Shown: in pieces, positions 33,011 to 42,179 of the stretch
Position numbering within the stretch: position 1 is the stretch's first letter
How the letters are laid out: each line of letters opens with the position of its first letter
Assembly (NCBI GenBank): GCA_964420405.1
Contig: CAYQTL010000029.1
Location: 1 to 49,905, forward strand
Length of the DNA stretch: 49,905 nucleotides
Origin: CAYQTL01 sp964420405
GTDB lineage: Bacteria; Acidobacteriota; Thermoanaerobaculia; Thermoanaerobaculales; Sulfomarinibacteraceae
Direction: 5' to 3'
Position numbers and translations under genes: made by a program
Notes under the pieces: generated by a model
The model's input: the letters and a program-made list of their open reading frames with translations, nothing else
Told to the model about the DNA's origin: nothing
Databases searched by the model: none

Positions 33011-35524
33011 CTACGAGGAGCCCGCGTCGTCGAGCGCGGCCCGGACCTCCGCGGCGAGCACCTCCACCCCGAACGGCTTGCGGACGAACCTCATCTCGCC
33101 GGCGTCGCACCGCCGCCGCAGCTCGTCGCTGGCGTCGTAGCCCGACAGCAGCACGATCGCCAGGTCGGGGAACCGCAGGCGCAGCCGGTCCGCCAGGCGG
33201 TCGCCGGTGGTGTCCGGCAACACCAGGTCGGAGGCGAGCACCCGCGGCGGCTCCCGGTCGGCCGCCGCCTCGGCCTCGTCACCGGTCTCGGCGAGCGCCA
33301 CGCGGTAGCCGAGCTCCTCCAGCAGGATGCCCAGCCCCTCGCGGATCGCGCCCTCGTCCTCGACCACCAGCACCAGCTCGCCGTCGCCTCGGGGGAGGGC
33401 GCCGACGGCGTCTCGAAGGTCCGCCTCCTCGGCCGGCTCGAGATCCACGGGTGCGGACGGCAGCCGCACCGTGAACGTGGCTCCCCCACCCGGAGTCGTC
33501 TCCTCGAGCCTGACCGACCCGCCGTGGTCACGCACGATGCGCTCCACCACCGACAGCCCGAGCCCCGTGCCGACGCCGCGCTCCTTGGTGGTGAAGAAGG
33601 TCTCGAAGACCCGTGCCCGCAGCTCGTCGGGGACGCCGGGCCCGGTGTCGCTGACCCTGAGCCACACCTCGTCCCGGCCCGCCCCGGCGGTCACGATCAT
33701 CCGGCCGCCCTCCGGCATCGCGTCGGCTGCGTTCACCGCCAGGTTCATCACCACCTGCTCGAGCTGGATCGCGTCGGCCAGGACCGGCATCCTGCGGTCC
33801 TCGACCCGGACCTCGACCACCACATTCTCGGGTAGCAGCCGGCGCAGCAGCGACTCGATCCGGACCAGCAGCTCGCCGAGGTCGAGCACCTCGCGGACGA
33901 CGGCTTCACGGCGGGCGAACAGCAGCAGCTGGCGGGTCAGCCGGGCACCGCGCTCGACCAGGCCCGCCAGCTCGTCGAGCCTGGCGGCTGTATCCTCCGG
34001 CCGGCCGACCCGCAGGCGCGCCAGCTGGATCGCGCCGAGCATGGCCTGCAGCAGGTTGTTGAAGTCGTGCGCCACCCCCCCCGCGAGGCGTCCGACCGCC
34101 TCCATCTTCTGCGCCTGGCGCAGCTGGTCCTCCACCGATTTCAGCTCGGTGACATCCGACAGCATCGCCAGCACGCCGTCGACGTCGCCGGCCGGGTCGG
34201 TGAGCGGCGCGGCGCTGACCGTCATCACCCGGCGTCCTCCGCCGGGCGACCGGAAGGCGAGCTCGTACGTCTCGCTCGTGCCCGACAGCCTCCGCTGCCA
34301 GCGGCGGGTCGCGGCCTCGCGGTCAGCTGGGTCGACGAGGTCGACCACCGCATGCCCCACGAGCTCGTCGGTTCCGTACCCCACCATCTCGCCGAGACGC
34401 CGGTTGGCGAACACGATCCGCCCCTGCCGGTCGAGCACCATGATCCCCTCGTGGGCGGTCTCGACCATCCGCCGGTAGTCGGCCTCGTAGCGCGCCACCT
34501 CTCGGCGGTGCTGTCGCTGGCGGGCGACCCACAGCAGCGCACCGGTCATCCCGAGCGACGCAACCACAGCCACCATCAGACCGCCCTCGAGCACCACCCG
34601 ACGCCGCACCGCCCCGAGGACCTCCGAGCGGTCCACCTCGGTCACCAGCCGCCAGTCCGTCCCGGGGACCGCCCGGACTGCGGCATGGACCTCGGACCCG
34701 AGGAGGCTGCGCAGCCGGCCAACGGTTCCGGACGGAGCGTCCGCCACCGATCGCTCGCCGGACGCGCCCGCCGCCGCCGCCGCGAGGTCCACAGCAAGGT
34801 CCCGACCGCGCGGTGGGCTGAGCCTCTCGACCCGGTCGCCGTCGCTGCGCACGAGGTAGCTCTCGCCGCCTCGCGTGTCCACCGGCCGGTGCTGCAGGTA
34901 TGGATACAGCCATGCGCCGCAGTCGACCGCGATCACCGCATGTCCCACCGTCAGACCGGTCGAGTCCCGGATGGAGGCGCCGACGACCGCGACCGCGCCT
35001 CCGTCCGCCCCACGGCGGATCTCCACAGGGCCGGGCTCCCGCGGCGGCGACACGGCGGCGATGCCCACCTCGAACGGACGTCCCCCTGCCGGATCGGTCA
35101 CCGCGACGCCGAGGACCTCCGGACGCCGGACCAGGGGATCGAGAATCGTCTCCAGGTGACGGTGCGGTCCCTGGTCGACCGGGAACGGCACGGCGGCCCG
35201 GGTCTCCATCCCGACGATGTGCCGGACCGTCGGGAACGCGGAGATCAGCGTCGCCTCGGTCCGCAGCCGGTCGACCCACGCTGCGACCGCCTCCGCCTGC
35301 TCGCCGCAGCGGGCCGCCAGTCGCGCCTCCCACTCGGCCTCGGTCGCCACCGACCCGTGCCGGGCCAGCACCGCGACGGCGAGGGCCGTCACCGCCACGA
35401 CCAGCACGATCCACACGATCGCCGGGCTCGAACCCGAAGAGCCCGTCACCGTCGACGCACCGAGCCCGGCCCCGGACGCCGTCGGCTCCGGGCCTGCTGC
35501 GCGCGTGGTCTTTCTTTCGTGCAC
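33011..35524 (-). CDS. Membrane-bound hybrid sensor histidine kinase (periplasmic sensor-PAS-HisKA-HATPase-REC)
   Basis: An 837-residue hybrid kinase if it starts at the GTG at 35524. Two membrane segments (about 35-54 and 310-333) enclose an extracytoplasmic domain of about 250 residues that looks dCache-like (VLGVAVTDPAGGRPFEVG, then ESYLVRSDGDRVERLS). A PAS domain (about 345-460), HisKA with His486 in GGVAHDFNNLLQA, HATPase (GTGLGLSVVERIV) and C-terminal receiver (phospho-Asp in ASDLVLPDTTG, Lys in FVRKPFG) follow. I prefer GTG 35524 because it gives a basic, positive-inside N-terminus and lies 8 bases after TATACA; GTG 35449 (812 residues) is an alternative. There is no HTH, so it would signal through another regulator. 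Confidence 0.9.
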   Translation of the reverse strand: MHERKTTRAAGPEPTASGAGLGASTVTGSSGSSPAIVWIVLVVAVTALAVAVLARHGSVATEAEWEARLAARCGEQAEAVAAWVDRLRTEATLISAFPTVRHIVGMETRAAVPFPVDQGPHRHLETILDPLVRRPEVLGVAVTDPAGGRPFEVGIAAVSPPREPGPVEIRRGADGGAVAVVGASIRDSTGLTVGHAVIAVDCGAWLYPYLQHRPVDTRGGESYLVRSDGDRVERLSPPRGRDLAVDLAAAAAGASGERSVADAPSGTVGRLRSLLGSEVHAAVRAVPGTDWRLVTEVDRSEVLGAVRRRVVLEGGLMVAVVASLGMTGALLWVARQRQHRREVARYEADYRRMVETAHEGIMVLDRQGRIVFANRRLGEMVGYGTDELVGHAVVDLVDPADREAATRRWQRRLSGTSETYELAFRSPGGGRRVMTVSAAPLTDPAGDVDGVLAMLSDVTELKSVEDQLRQAQKMEAVGRLAGGVAHDFNNLLQAMLGAIQLARLRVGRPEDTAARLDELAGLVERGARLTRQLLLFARREAVVREVLDLGELLVRIESLLRRLLPENVVVEVRVEDRRMPVLADAIQLEQVVMNLAVNAADAMPEGGRMIVTAGAGRDEVWLRVSDTGPGVPDELRARVFETFFTTKERGVGTGLGLSVVERIVRDHGGSVRLEETTPGGGATFTVRLPSAPVDLEPAEEADLRDAVGALPRGDGELVLVVEDEGAIREGLGILLEELGYRVALAETGDEAEAAADREPPRVLASDLVLPDTTGDRLADRLRLRFPDLAIVLLSGYDASDELRRRCDAGEMRFVRKPFGVEVLAAEVRAALDDAGSS

Positions 35525-35532
35525 CTCTCGAC

Positions 35533-35562
35533 TGTATACCAGCCGACCGGCGCGAGGAACAA
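35533..35562 (-). promoter_or_regulatory. Candidate promoter of the membrane hybrid kinase
   Basis: On the minus strand TTGTTC (35557-35562) and TATACA (35533-35538) are separated by 18 bases. The -10 ends 8 bases before the GTG at 35524, so transcription would begin at or next to the start codon. The -35 matches consensus in only three of six positions. Confidence 0.4.
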
Positions 35563-35589
35563 GGTCCCGACCAGCCGCGGAGTGCGGGG

Positions 35590-36189
35590 TCACACCGCCG
35601 TCTCGAGCAGCTCCACGAGCTCGTCCACCATGGCGAACGTCAGCCCCCAGATGACGTGGCCCCGGTAGCGGTAGCACGGCAGCCTGACGGTGTGCTCGCC
35701 GTAGCGGTAGTCCAGCCACGAGCGGTTCCCCCGGTCGAGCAGGAAGCTGACGGGCACCCACACCACCGCCGCGACCTCGTGGTTCGGCACCAGCGCCGTG
35801 GCCCGCACGAGCGCGAACACGAACGGCTCGATCACCAGCGACATCGGTCGGCCTCGGCCCACCGCTGCCACGTCCGACAGGCGGCCGATCAGGCGGCCGG
35901 CGCCCACCAGGTCGAGGCCCACCTCCTCGCGGGTCTCGCGGATCGCGGCGTCGAGGGTGCCGTCGTCGCCGGGGTCGACCCGCCCGCCGGGGAACGCCAT
36001 GTGGCCCGACCACGGGTCGGCGGGATCCTCCGAGCGGTGGATGAACAGCAGCTCCGCTCCGTCCGCACCGTCGTGCGCCACCGCCGCCACCGCTGCCCGG
36101 GCCATCCCCGCCGAGGCCGGCAGGTCTTCCGGCCGGAACCCCGCGAGCGCCGCCCGTAGGTCCTCCACCGTCACCATCGCGCCGCGCAT
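35590..36189 (-). CDS. NUDIX hydrolase, CoA-diphosphatase-like
   Basis: A 199-residue NUDIX protein. The box is GGRVDPGDDGTLDAAIRE...TREEVGL (residues about 67-94), with Asp in place of the first Glu but the catalytic REXXEE intact (RETREEVGL). The preceding WSGHMAFPGGR resembles the HGGQVAFPGG motif of the NudL/UPF0035 group that splits CoA and its derivatives, so that activity is likely but not certain. No Shine-Dalgarno is seen before the ATG at 36187-36189; an in-frame ATG lies 12 bases further in. Cytoplasmic; neighbours give no further clue. Confidence 0.88.
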   Translation of the reverse strand: MRGAMVTVEDLRAALAGFRPEDLPASAGMARAAVAAVAHDGADGAELLFIHRSEDPADPWSGHMAFPGGRVDPGDDGTLDAAIRETREEVGLDLVGAGRLIGRLSDVAAVGRGRPMSLVIEPFVFALVRATALVPNHEVAAVVWVPVSFLLDRGNRSWLDYRYGEHTVRLPCYRYRGHVIWGLTFAMVDELVELLETAV

Positions 36190-36293
36190 TGTGGCACGGC
36201 GGAGGGAGGAGTCAGGATCCCCTCGGACCGTGAGGACGTCCCCGGGGGATCGTGGATCGGGTCCGGGAGGCGGACCGTGGTGCAGCGCTCGTG

Positions 36294-36411
36294 GGAGGTC
36301 CTTCGACCCCGGCCCCGGTGGAGGCCCTGCTCAGGCTGAAGGCGCTGGCAGCGGGGCCGCCGCTCAGGATGACGGTTGCAGGGGGCGGGGCCGCCGCTCA
36401 CGATGACGGGA
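36294..36411. repeat. Half copy of the 186-bp inverted-repeat element
   Basis: GGAGGTCCTTCGA (36294-36306), identical to the terminal repeat at 7255-7267, is followed by CTCAGGATGACGG (36363-36375) as in the full copy, then by CTCACGATGACGGG (about 36395-36408). The mirror-image right end is not found, so this copy is truncated or solo. Confidence 0.6.
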
Positions 36412-36700
36412 TGGGATGGACTGGCGTCGGGCGCCGAGGTCGGACCGACCGCCCTGCGTCGAGGGCGTATTTTCGCCGAAGCAGTCTGCCGATGGTCTCC
36501 CCCCTCTGCTCTCTGCCTGCTCCGCGGTGCGTCACGACCCGTTGCGAGGTGCGCGACGAGGTTCCGGTGGCCTGTCCGACAGGCCAGGGCGCGGGGTCGG
36601 GCCGGGAGCGGCATCCGATGGTCGCGATCGGCCCGACCCCGCGACCCGGTCGCGGTCCGACCGCGGCCGGCGGAGCCGGCGACCCCACCCTGTCCGGCCC

Positions 36701-36822
36701 CTTAGCGTCTTCGCGTCTTCGCGCTTCTGCGCTGAAACCTCGTGCGAATCCACACCATCAGAGGTACCGGATACGTGCGTGCCGCCCTCCAGACCGTGCG
36801 GCCTCTTGGTGTCGTGGTGTCT
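36701..36822. repeat. Half copy of the large palindromic element
   Basis: CTTAGCGTCTTCGCGTCTTC followed by CTGCGCTGAA (36701-36736) and, about 80 bases on, GTCGTGGTG (36811-36819). The same blocks at similar spacing form the right half of the element at 27447-27746. Confidence 0.5.
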
Positions 36823-36849
36823 TGGAGGTGAAAACCGGGACGTTCGCCG

Positions 36850-37128
36850 TCAACGTCCCCGTGCCGGAGGTACCGGGTCGTAGCCGCCGGGGTGGAACGG
36901 ATGGCACTTGAGCAGCCGCCGCACGGCCAGCCACAGACCGTACAGGCCGTGGATCTCGATCGCGTCGGCGGCGTACACCGAGCAGGTCGGCTCGAACCGG
37001 CACGCCGGCGGCATGAACGGCGAGATCACCCGCTTGTAGGCCCGGATCGGGAAGGCCACCAGCCGCCACACGAGTCGACGGGGAGGCTCCTCCCCGGGCC
37101 GCGCGGCGGCGGGCTCCCCGTCGCTCAT
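36850..37128 (-). CDS. yidD: Membrane protein insertion efficiency factor YidD
   Basis: A 92-residue YidD-family protein, a small membrane-associated factor that aids YidC-dependent insertion of inner-membrane proteins. The whole signature is present: IRAYKRVISPFMPPACRFEP, CSVYAADAIEIHGL, LKCHPFHPGGYDPVP, with the three conserved Cys. An N-terminal Pro/Glu/Arg-rich stretch precedes it. The ATG (37126-37128) overlaps the TGA of ileS in ATGA, so translation is coupled. yidD is usually found beside rnpA, oxaA or rpmH; the position after ileS is unusual. Confidence 0.95.
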   Translation of the reverse strand: MSDGEPAAARPGEEPPRRLVWRLVAFPIRAYKRVISPFMPPACRFEPTCSVYAADAIEIHGLYGLWLAVRRLLKCHPFHPGGYDPVPPARGR

Positions 37129-39950
37129 CCGACTCCGACCACCGCCGCGTCGCGATCCGACAGCCAACCGCCGTCGCCGCGCTCCGCGACGGTGCCGTCG
37201 CGTTTCCACGACCGCTCGCAGCGGGGCTCGGACCGCAGGTCCGCCACCCGCACCGACATCGCCTGCCCGGTCTCGACCGAGAACCGGCTGACACCGCACA
37301 GGTCGGCGAGCTCGCCGGCGAACGGCGCCACCTCCTCGAGCTGGGTTGCGGGCACGGTCACCTCGATCCCCGCATCGAGCGGGTTCGAGATCCCCGGGTC
37401 CGCCTTCGCCGCCTCCAGCGCCCGCAGCACCTCGTCGCGCAGCGCCATGACGCCGGTCCACCCCGGCACCTCGGGCCAGTCGAACGGCGCCGGCAGCGGC
37501 TCGAGGTGGACGCACCGCTGCGAGTCGGTCCCCTCGCCGTGCAGCGCCAGCCAGGCCTCGTCGGCGGTGTGCACCAGCACCGGCGCCATCATCCGGATCA
37601 AGGCGCTCGCCACGTCGAACAGCACCGTCTGCGTGCGGCGTCGACGACGGCCGTCGGCCGGGTCGCAGTACAACCGGTCCTTCACGGCCGCGAGGTAGGT
37701 GGCACTGAGGTCCTCGTTGCAGAAGTTGAACAGCGCCTCGCGGACCCGCTTGAACTGGTAGGTACGGTAGCCATCGTCCACCGCGCGCACGGTCGCGGCG
37801 AGCCGCTGCATCGCCCACCAGTCGACCGACGTCCGGTCGTCGTCGGTGAGCGCGTACCGGTCGGCCGCCGGGTCGAAGTCGGCCAGGTTGCCGAGCAGGA
37901 ACCGGATCGTGTTGCGGACCTTGCGGTACTCCTCCGAGGCCACCCGGAAGAACTCCCAGTCCACCTTGATGTCGTTGACGTAGTTGAGCGACGCGACCCA
38001 CCACCGGCAGACGTCGGCGCCGTGCTCCTTGAGCAGGTCCGCTACCTCGATCGCGTTGCCGAGGCTCTTGGACATCTTCTGCCCCTGGGCGGTGACCATG
38101 AAGCCGTGGGTCAGCACGGTCCTGAACGGCGACCGGCCGGTGACTCCGAGCGCCGGCAGCAGCGACAGCTGGAACCAGCCGCGGTGCTGGTCGGAGCCCT
38201 CCAGGTAGAGGTCCGCCGGGTAGCCGATCCCCCGCTCGCGCAGGACGCCGTTCCACGACGAGCCCGACTCGAACCAGACGTCGAAGATGTCGCCGCCCTG
38301 ACGCAGCGCGCCGACACCCATCGCCGGCAGCCATTCGGGCGCGTCGGGGTCCGCCGCCGGGTCGTACCCCTCGAGCAGCGTCGCCGGCGGATCAGTGAAC
38401 CACGAGCCCGAGCCGTGCTCGCGGACGTGCGCCGCGACCGCGCGCACCGACCGCTGGGTCAGCAGGATCCCACCGTCGGGTGCGTGAAACGCCGGAATCG
38501 GCAGGCCCCACGAGCGCTGACGCGAGATGCACCAGTCGGGCCGCGACTCGAGCATCCCGCGGAGCCGGTTGCGGCCCCAGTCGGGGACGAACGCGATCTC
38601 GCCGTCGGCGGCCGCCTGTGCCCGCTGGCGCAGGCTCGCACCCTCGTCGCCGAACGGCGCGTCGACCGCCACGAACCACTGCTCGGTGGCGCGGAAGATG
38701 GTCGGCGTCTTGCCCCGCCAGTCGTGGGGGTAGCTGTGGGTGAAGGTGTGGTCGTGGTACAGGTGACCGGAGGCACGCAGCCGCTCCACGATCGCGGGGT
38801 TCGCCGACCACACGTCGAGCCCGCGCAGCCACTCGGGAACGGTGTCGTCGAAGGTGCCGTCGTCCTGCACCGGGCAGTAGATCTCGAGCCCCTCGCGGCG
38901 GCCGGTCTCGTAGTCCTCGGCGCCGTGACCCGGGGCGGTGTGGACCAGGCCGGTGCCGTCCTCGAGCGTGACGTAGTCGGCCCTGACCACCCCCGACACG
39001 CGGTCGACGAACGGGTGGCGATAGCGCACGCCGGCCGCGACGAGATGGTCGCCGCGGCAGCGGCCGAGCAGCTCGGCGCCGACGCCGAGCACGCTCTCGC
39101 CGAGATCGCACGCGACCACCACCAGCCGCTCGGCGTCGCCGTGCCGAACGCGGTACAGGCCGTACTCGGCGGCCGGCGCCACCGCCACCGCCAGGTTCGC
39201 CGGCAGGGTCCACGGCGTCGTCGTCCAGATCATCAGTGCCGCCGTGGCACCGCTCGGCAGCCCGAGGGAGGCCGGCAGCGCCGACGGGTCGTCGACGTCG
39301 AAGAGCACGTAGACCGAGACATCCTTCCGGTCGTAGTACTCGAGCTCGGCGTCGGCCAGCGCGGTCCGGTTCTCGATCGACCAGTGGACCGGCTTGAGGT
39401 CGCGGTACACCAGACCGTGGCCGACCATCGCCGCGAACACCTCGAGCACCGCCCCCTCGTAGGCCGGGTCCATGGTGAAGTACGGGTGCTCGTAGTCCCC
39501 GATCGTTCCGAGGCGCAGCATCTCCGCGGCCTGGATCGCCATGAACCGTTCGGCGTAGGCCCGGCAGCGCTCCCGAACCTCCATCGTTTTGAGCTCCGTC
39601 GCCTCGGCGCCGAGCTCCTTCATCACCTTGTGCTCGATCGGCAGGCCGTGGCAGTCCCAGCCCGGCACGAACTCGACCTCGTGACCCGCCATGCTGCGGC
39701 TGCGCACCACCAGGTCCTTGAGGATCTTGTTGAGCAGGTGGCCGAGGTGGATCGAGCCGTTGGCGTAGGGCGGCCCGTCATGGAACACGAACGGGCCGGC
39801 CGGGTGGGGCGCCGCCTGGATCCGCTGGTACAGGCGGATCGCCTCCCAGCGCGCCTGGTACTCCGGCTCCTTCTGCAGCAGGCCGGCGCGCATGCTGAAC
39901 GGCGTGCGCGGCAGCATCAGGGTCTCGCGGTATCGGTCCTTGGCGCTCAT
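37125..39950 (-). CDS. ileS: Isoleucyl-tRNA synthetase
   Basis: A 941-residue bacterial-type IleRS, charging tRNA-Ile. The HIGH-type motif is in DGPPYANGSIHLGHLLNKIL, the KMSKS motif in GQKMSKSLGN, and the editing domain region shows WTTTPWTLPANLAVAV and GTGLVHTAPGHGAEDY. The C-terminal zinc-binding knuckle is degenerate: in place of the CxxC...CxxC of most bacterial IleRS only CERS (about residue 914) remains, followed by GGWLSDRDAAVV without Cys. GGAG stands 7 bases before the ATG at 39948-39950. The gene runs divergently from the phosphodiesterase gene; I see no T-box leader. Confidence 0.97.
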   Translation of the reverse strand: MSAKDRYRETLMLPRTPFSMRAGLLQKEPEYQARWEAIRLYQRIQAAPHPAGPFVFHDGPPYANGSIHLGHLLNKILKDLVVRSRSMAGHEVEFVPGWDCHGLPIEHKVMKELGAEATELKTMEVRERCRAYAERFMAIQAAEMLRLGTIGDYEHPYFTMDPAYEGAVLEVFAAMVGHGLVYRDLKPVHWSIENRTALADAELEYYDRKDVSVYVLFDVDDPSALPASLGLPSGATAALMIWTTTPWTLPANLAVAVAPAAEYGLYRVRHGDAERLVVVACDLGESVLGVGAELLGRCRGDHLVAAGVRYRHPFVDRVSGVVRADYVTLEDGTGLVHTAPGHGAEDYETGRREGLEIYCPVQDDGTFDDTVPEWLRGLDVWSANPAIVERLRASGHLYHDHTFTHSYPHDWRGKTPTIFRATEQWFVAVDAPFGDEGASLRQRAQAAADGEIAFVPDWGRNRLRGMLESRPDWCISRQRSWGLPIPAFHAPDGGILLTQRSVRAVAAHVREHGSGSWFTDPPATLLEGYDPAADPDAPEWLPAMGVGALRQGGDIFDVWFESGSSWNGVLRERGIGYPADLYLEGSDQHRGWFQLSLLPALGVTGRSPFRTVLTHGFMVTAQGQKMSKSLGNAIEVADLLKEHGADVCRWWVASLNYVNDIKVDWEFFRVASEEYRKVRNTIRFLLGNLADFDPAADRYALTDDDRTSVDWWAMQRLAATVRAVDDGYRTYQFKRVREALFNFCNEDLSATYLAAVKDRLYCDPADGRRRRRTQTVLFDVASALIRMMAPVLVHTADEAWLALHGEGTDSQRCVHLEPLPAPFDWPEVPGWTGVMALRDEVLRALEAAKADPGISNPLDAGIEVTVPATQLEEVAPFAGELADLCGVSRFSVETGQAMSVRVADLRSEPRCERSWKRDGTVAERGDGGWLSDRDAAVVGVG

Positions 39951-40112
39951 CGGTGTACTCCGTCCCTGCGGGCGCGGGATCCGCGGAAGACTACGGGAAG
40001 CGTGCGGGCGATGCAACGCAGGCGGACGGAGGCGCGCGGAAGGAATAGAATCCCGAGCGGCCGCGTCTCCATCCCGGAACGGGACGGCCAGCCCGCAGCG
40101 AGGGGGACACCA

Positions 40113-42140
40113 GTGAGCCGACGCATCGTGACGACATCCCACGACCCCACCGCGGGCCTCGACCGGCGCAGCTTCATGCGTCTGCTCGGAGGGACCGCTG
40201 CGGCCGCGGGGCTCGGCCTGCCCGCCGGCTGCGGTGGCGGCGGCACCGGCCGCAAGGTGATCGTGCTCGGGCTCGACGGCCTCGACCCGTCGATCGTGCG
40301 CGGCATGGTGGACGCCGGACGGGCCCCCAACCTCAAGAAGCTGATGGAGATGGGTGCGTTCAGCGCACTCCAGACGACGATGCCGGCGCTCAGCCCGGTC
40401 GCGTGGTCGAGCTTCATCACCGGCATGACGCCGGGCGGCCACGGCATCGCCGACTTCATCGCCCGCGACCCCGCGACCTATATGCCTGTGTTCTCGATCT
40501 ACGAGAACCGCGACCCCGAGCTGACGATCGACTTCGGCGACGTCCACCTGCCGGTCAAGGGCGGCGGCCCGGCCAACCTGCGCAAGGGTCGGCCGTTCTG
40601 GTCGTACCTCACCGAGCAGGGCATTCCGGCGTGGATCTCGAAGATCCCGACCAACTTCCCGGTCGAGGAGACGGCCAGCTACGCCATCGCCGGCATGGGC
40701 ACGCCCGACCTCGCCGACGCCTACGGCATGTTCAGCTACTACACCTCCGACGAGTTCGAGCACTACGCGGACATCTCCGGCGGCACCGTGCACTACGTCG
40801 AGGTGCGCGACGGCCGCGTCGACGGCGTGCTGCTCGGGCCGGTCAACACCCTCCACACACCGCCCGCCGCGGGGCGCGATCCCCACGCCGCCAACGCCAA
40901 GGCGCCGTTCACAGCCTGGGTCGACCCCCGCAACGACGCCGTCCGCATCGACATCCAGGGCCGCAGCGTGGTGCTGAACCGCGGCGAGTACTCCGACTGG
41001 GTCTCCGTCGACTTCGAGCTGCTGCCGGTGATCGGCACCGTGTCCGGGATCGTCCGGTTCTACCTCAAGCAGGTCCGCCCACACTTCCAGCTCTACGTCA
41101 CGCCGATCAACATCGACCCGTCCAACCAGGCCGCGCCCGTCACCTACCCGAAAGAGCTCGGCGCCGAGATCGCCCGCGACATCGGCGCGTTCTGGACCAA
41201 GGGCCTGCCGTGCGACACCAAGGCGCTCGACTACCGGATCCTCGACGACGAGGCCTACGTCAAGCAGGCGGAGCTGATCCTCGAGGAGCGGATGAAGCTG
41301 TTCCGGCACCAGTGGTCGCGGTTCCGGGACGGGTTGTTCTTCTTCTACGTCTCCTCGACCGACCAGGACGCCCACATGATGTGGCGCAACATGGACCCGA
41401 CCCACCCGATGCACGATGTCGCCGACATCCGCTTCGCGGGCTGGATCCCCTACCTGTACGAGCGCATGGACGAGCTCGTCGGCGAGGTCCTGCCGGCGGT
41501 CGACGACGACACCCTGCTGCTGATCTGCTCCGACCACGGCTTCGCCCAGTTCGGCCGCCAGTTCCACCTCAACACGTGGCTGCGCGACAACGGCTGGCTG
41601 GCGCTCAAGGCGGACGCCGAGAAGAAGGCGGAGACCGCCATCACGGACGTCGACTGGTCCAACACCGCCGCCTACGGGATCGGATTCAACGGCCTCTACC
41701 TCAACCTGAAGGGCCGCGAGGGACAGGGCATCATCGAGCCCGGGAATGCGCCCGATGTCCTCGACCGCCTCAGCCGCGAGCTCGAGGCGGTGGTCGACGA
41801 CGAGACCGGCCGCATGCCGATCGCCCGCGTGTACCGTCGCGAGGAGATGTACTCGGGCGAGATGACGTCGCTGATGCCGGAGCTGCTGGTGGGCTACACG
41901 CCCGGCTTCCGCAACTCGTCGCCGTCGGTGCTGGGCGCCACCGGGAAGACGATCGTCGACGTCAACCCGTGGGCCTGGTCCGGCGACCACTCGATGGCGC
42001 GGGACCTTGTGCCCGGCAGCCTGTTCGCGAGCCGGGCGATCGCTACGGGGACGCCGTCGATCCTCGACCTGCCGGTCACGATCCTCGACTGGTTCGGGAT
42101 CCCGAAACCCGAGCAGATGGTCGGCCGCTCCATCCTGTAG
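40113..42140 (+). CDS. Tat-exported lipoprotein of the type I phosphodiesterase/alkaline phosphatase superfamily
   Basis: A 675-residue hydrolase. The N-terminus has a twin-arginine motif (DRRSFMRLLGG, residues 17-27) followed by a hydrophobic stretch and a lipobox LPAGC with Cys40, predicting Tat export and lipidation. The PF01663-type core shows metal ligands in VIVLGLDGLDPS (Asp55), the nucleophile region MPALSPVAWSSFITG (Ser94, where NPP enzymes have Thr), STDQDAHMMW (Asp, His) and ICSDHGFAQFGRQFH (Asp-His, His). Substrate unknown: a phosphodiester or phosphomonoester. The GTG start has AGGGGG 6 bases upstream, and TAGAAT (40046-40051) is a possible -10. Transcribed divergently from ileS. 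Confidence 0.9.
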   Translation: MSRRIVTTSHDPTAGLDRRSFMRLLGGTAAAAGLGLPAGCGGGGTGRKVIVLGLDGLDPSIVRGMVDAGRAPNLKKLMEMGAFSALQTTMPALSPVAWSSFITGMTPGGHGIADFIARDPATYMPVFSIYENRDPELTIDFGDVHLPVKGGGPANLRKGRPFWSYLTEQGIPAWISKIPTNFPVEETASYAIAGMGTPDLADAYGMFSYYTSDEFEHYADISGGTVHYVEVRDGRVDGVLLGPVNTLHTPPAAGRDPHAANAKAPFTAWVDPRNDAVRIDIQGRSVVLNRGEYSDWVSVDFELLPVIGTVSGIVRFYLKQVRPHFQLYVTPINIDPSNQAAPVTYPKELGAEIARDIGAFWTKGLPCDTKALDYRILDDEAYVKQAELILEERMKLFRHQWSRFRDGLFFFYVSSTDQDAHMMWRNMDPTHPMHDVADIRFAGWIPYLYERMDELVGEVLPAVDDDTLLLICSDHGFAQFGRQFHLNTWLRDNGWLALKADAEKKAETAITDVDWSNTAAYGIGFNGLYLNLKGREGQGIIEPGNAPDVLDRLSRELEAVVDDETGRMPIARVYRREEMYSGEMTSLMPELLVGYTPGFRNSSPSVLGATGKTIVDVNPWAWSGDHSMARDLVPGSLFASRAIATGTPSILDLPVTILDWFGIPKPEQMVGRSIL

Positions 42141-42179
42141 CCGGGAACGGGTCCTGGCCGGCGTCGGTTTCTCCGCACG

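Larger units (their letters stand above)
36190..36849. other. Long intergenic region carrying two half-repeats
   Basis: A region of 660 bases between the NUDIX and yidD genes (both minus). It contains open frames without recognisable protein. A half copy of the 186-bp element (36294-36375) and a half copy of the 300-bp palindromic element (36701-36822) lie here, separated by about 325 bases in which I see only short direct repeats. The promoter for NUDIX should be at the left end; the transcript of yidD-ileS ends at the right. Confidence 0.65.

Noticed and set aside
36190..36849. Small plus-strand genes in the NUDIX-yidD gap
   Set aside because: The frames run through the two repeat halves, and their proteins show no coding-like composition or family motif.
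37506..40112. Upstream extension of the phosphodiesterase frame through ileS
   Set aside because: The extension is antisense to ileS. The Tat signal and the AGGGGG site place the start at 40113.
39951..40112. T-box riboswitch upstream of ileS
   Set aside because: The gap to the divergent gene is too short for a T-box, and no T-box consensus or terminator hairpin is visible on the minus strand.
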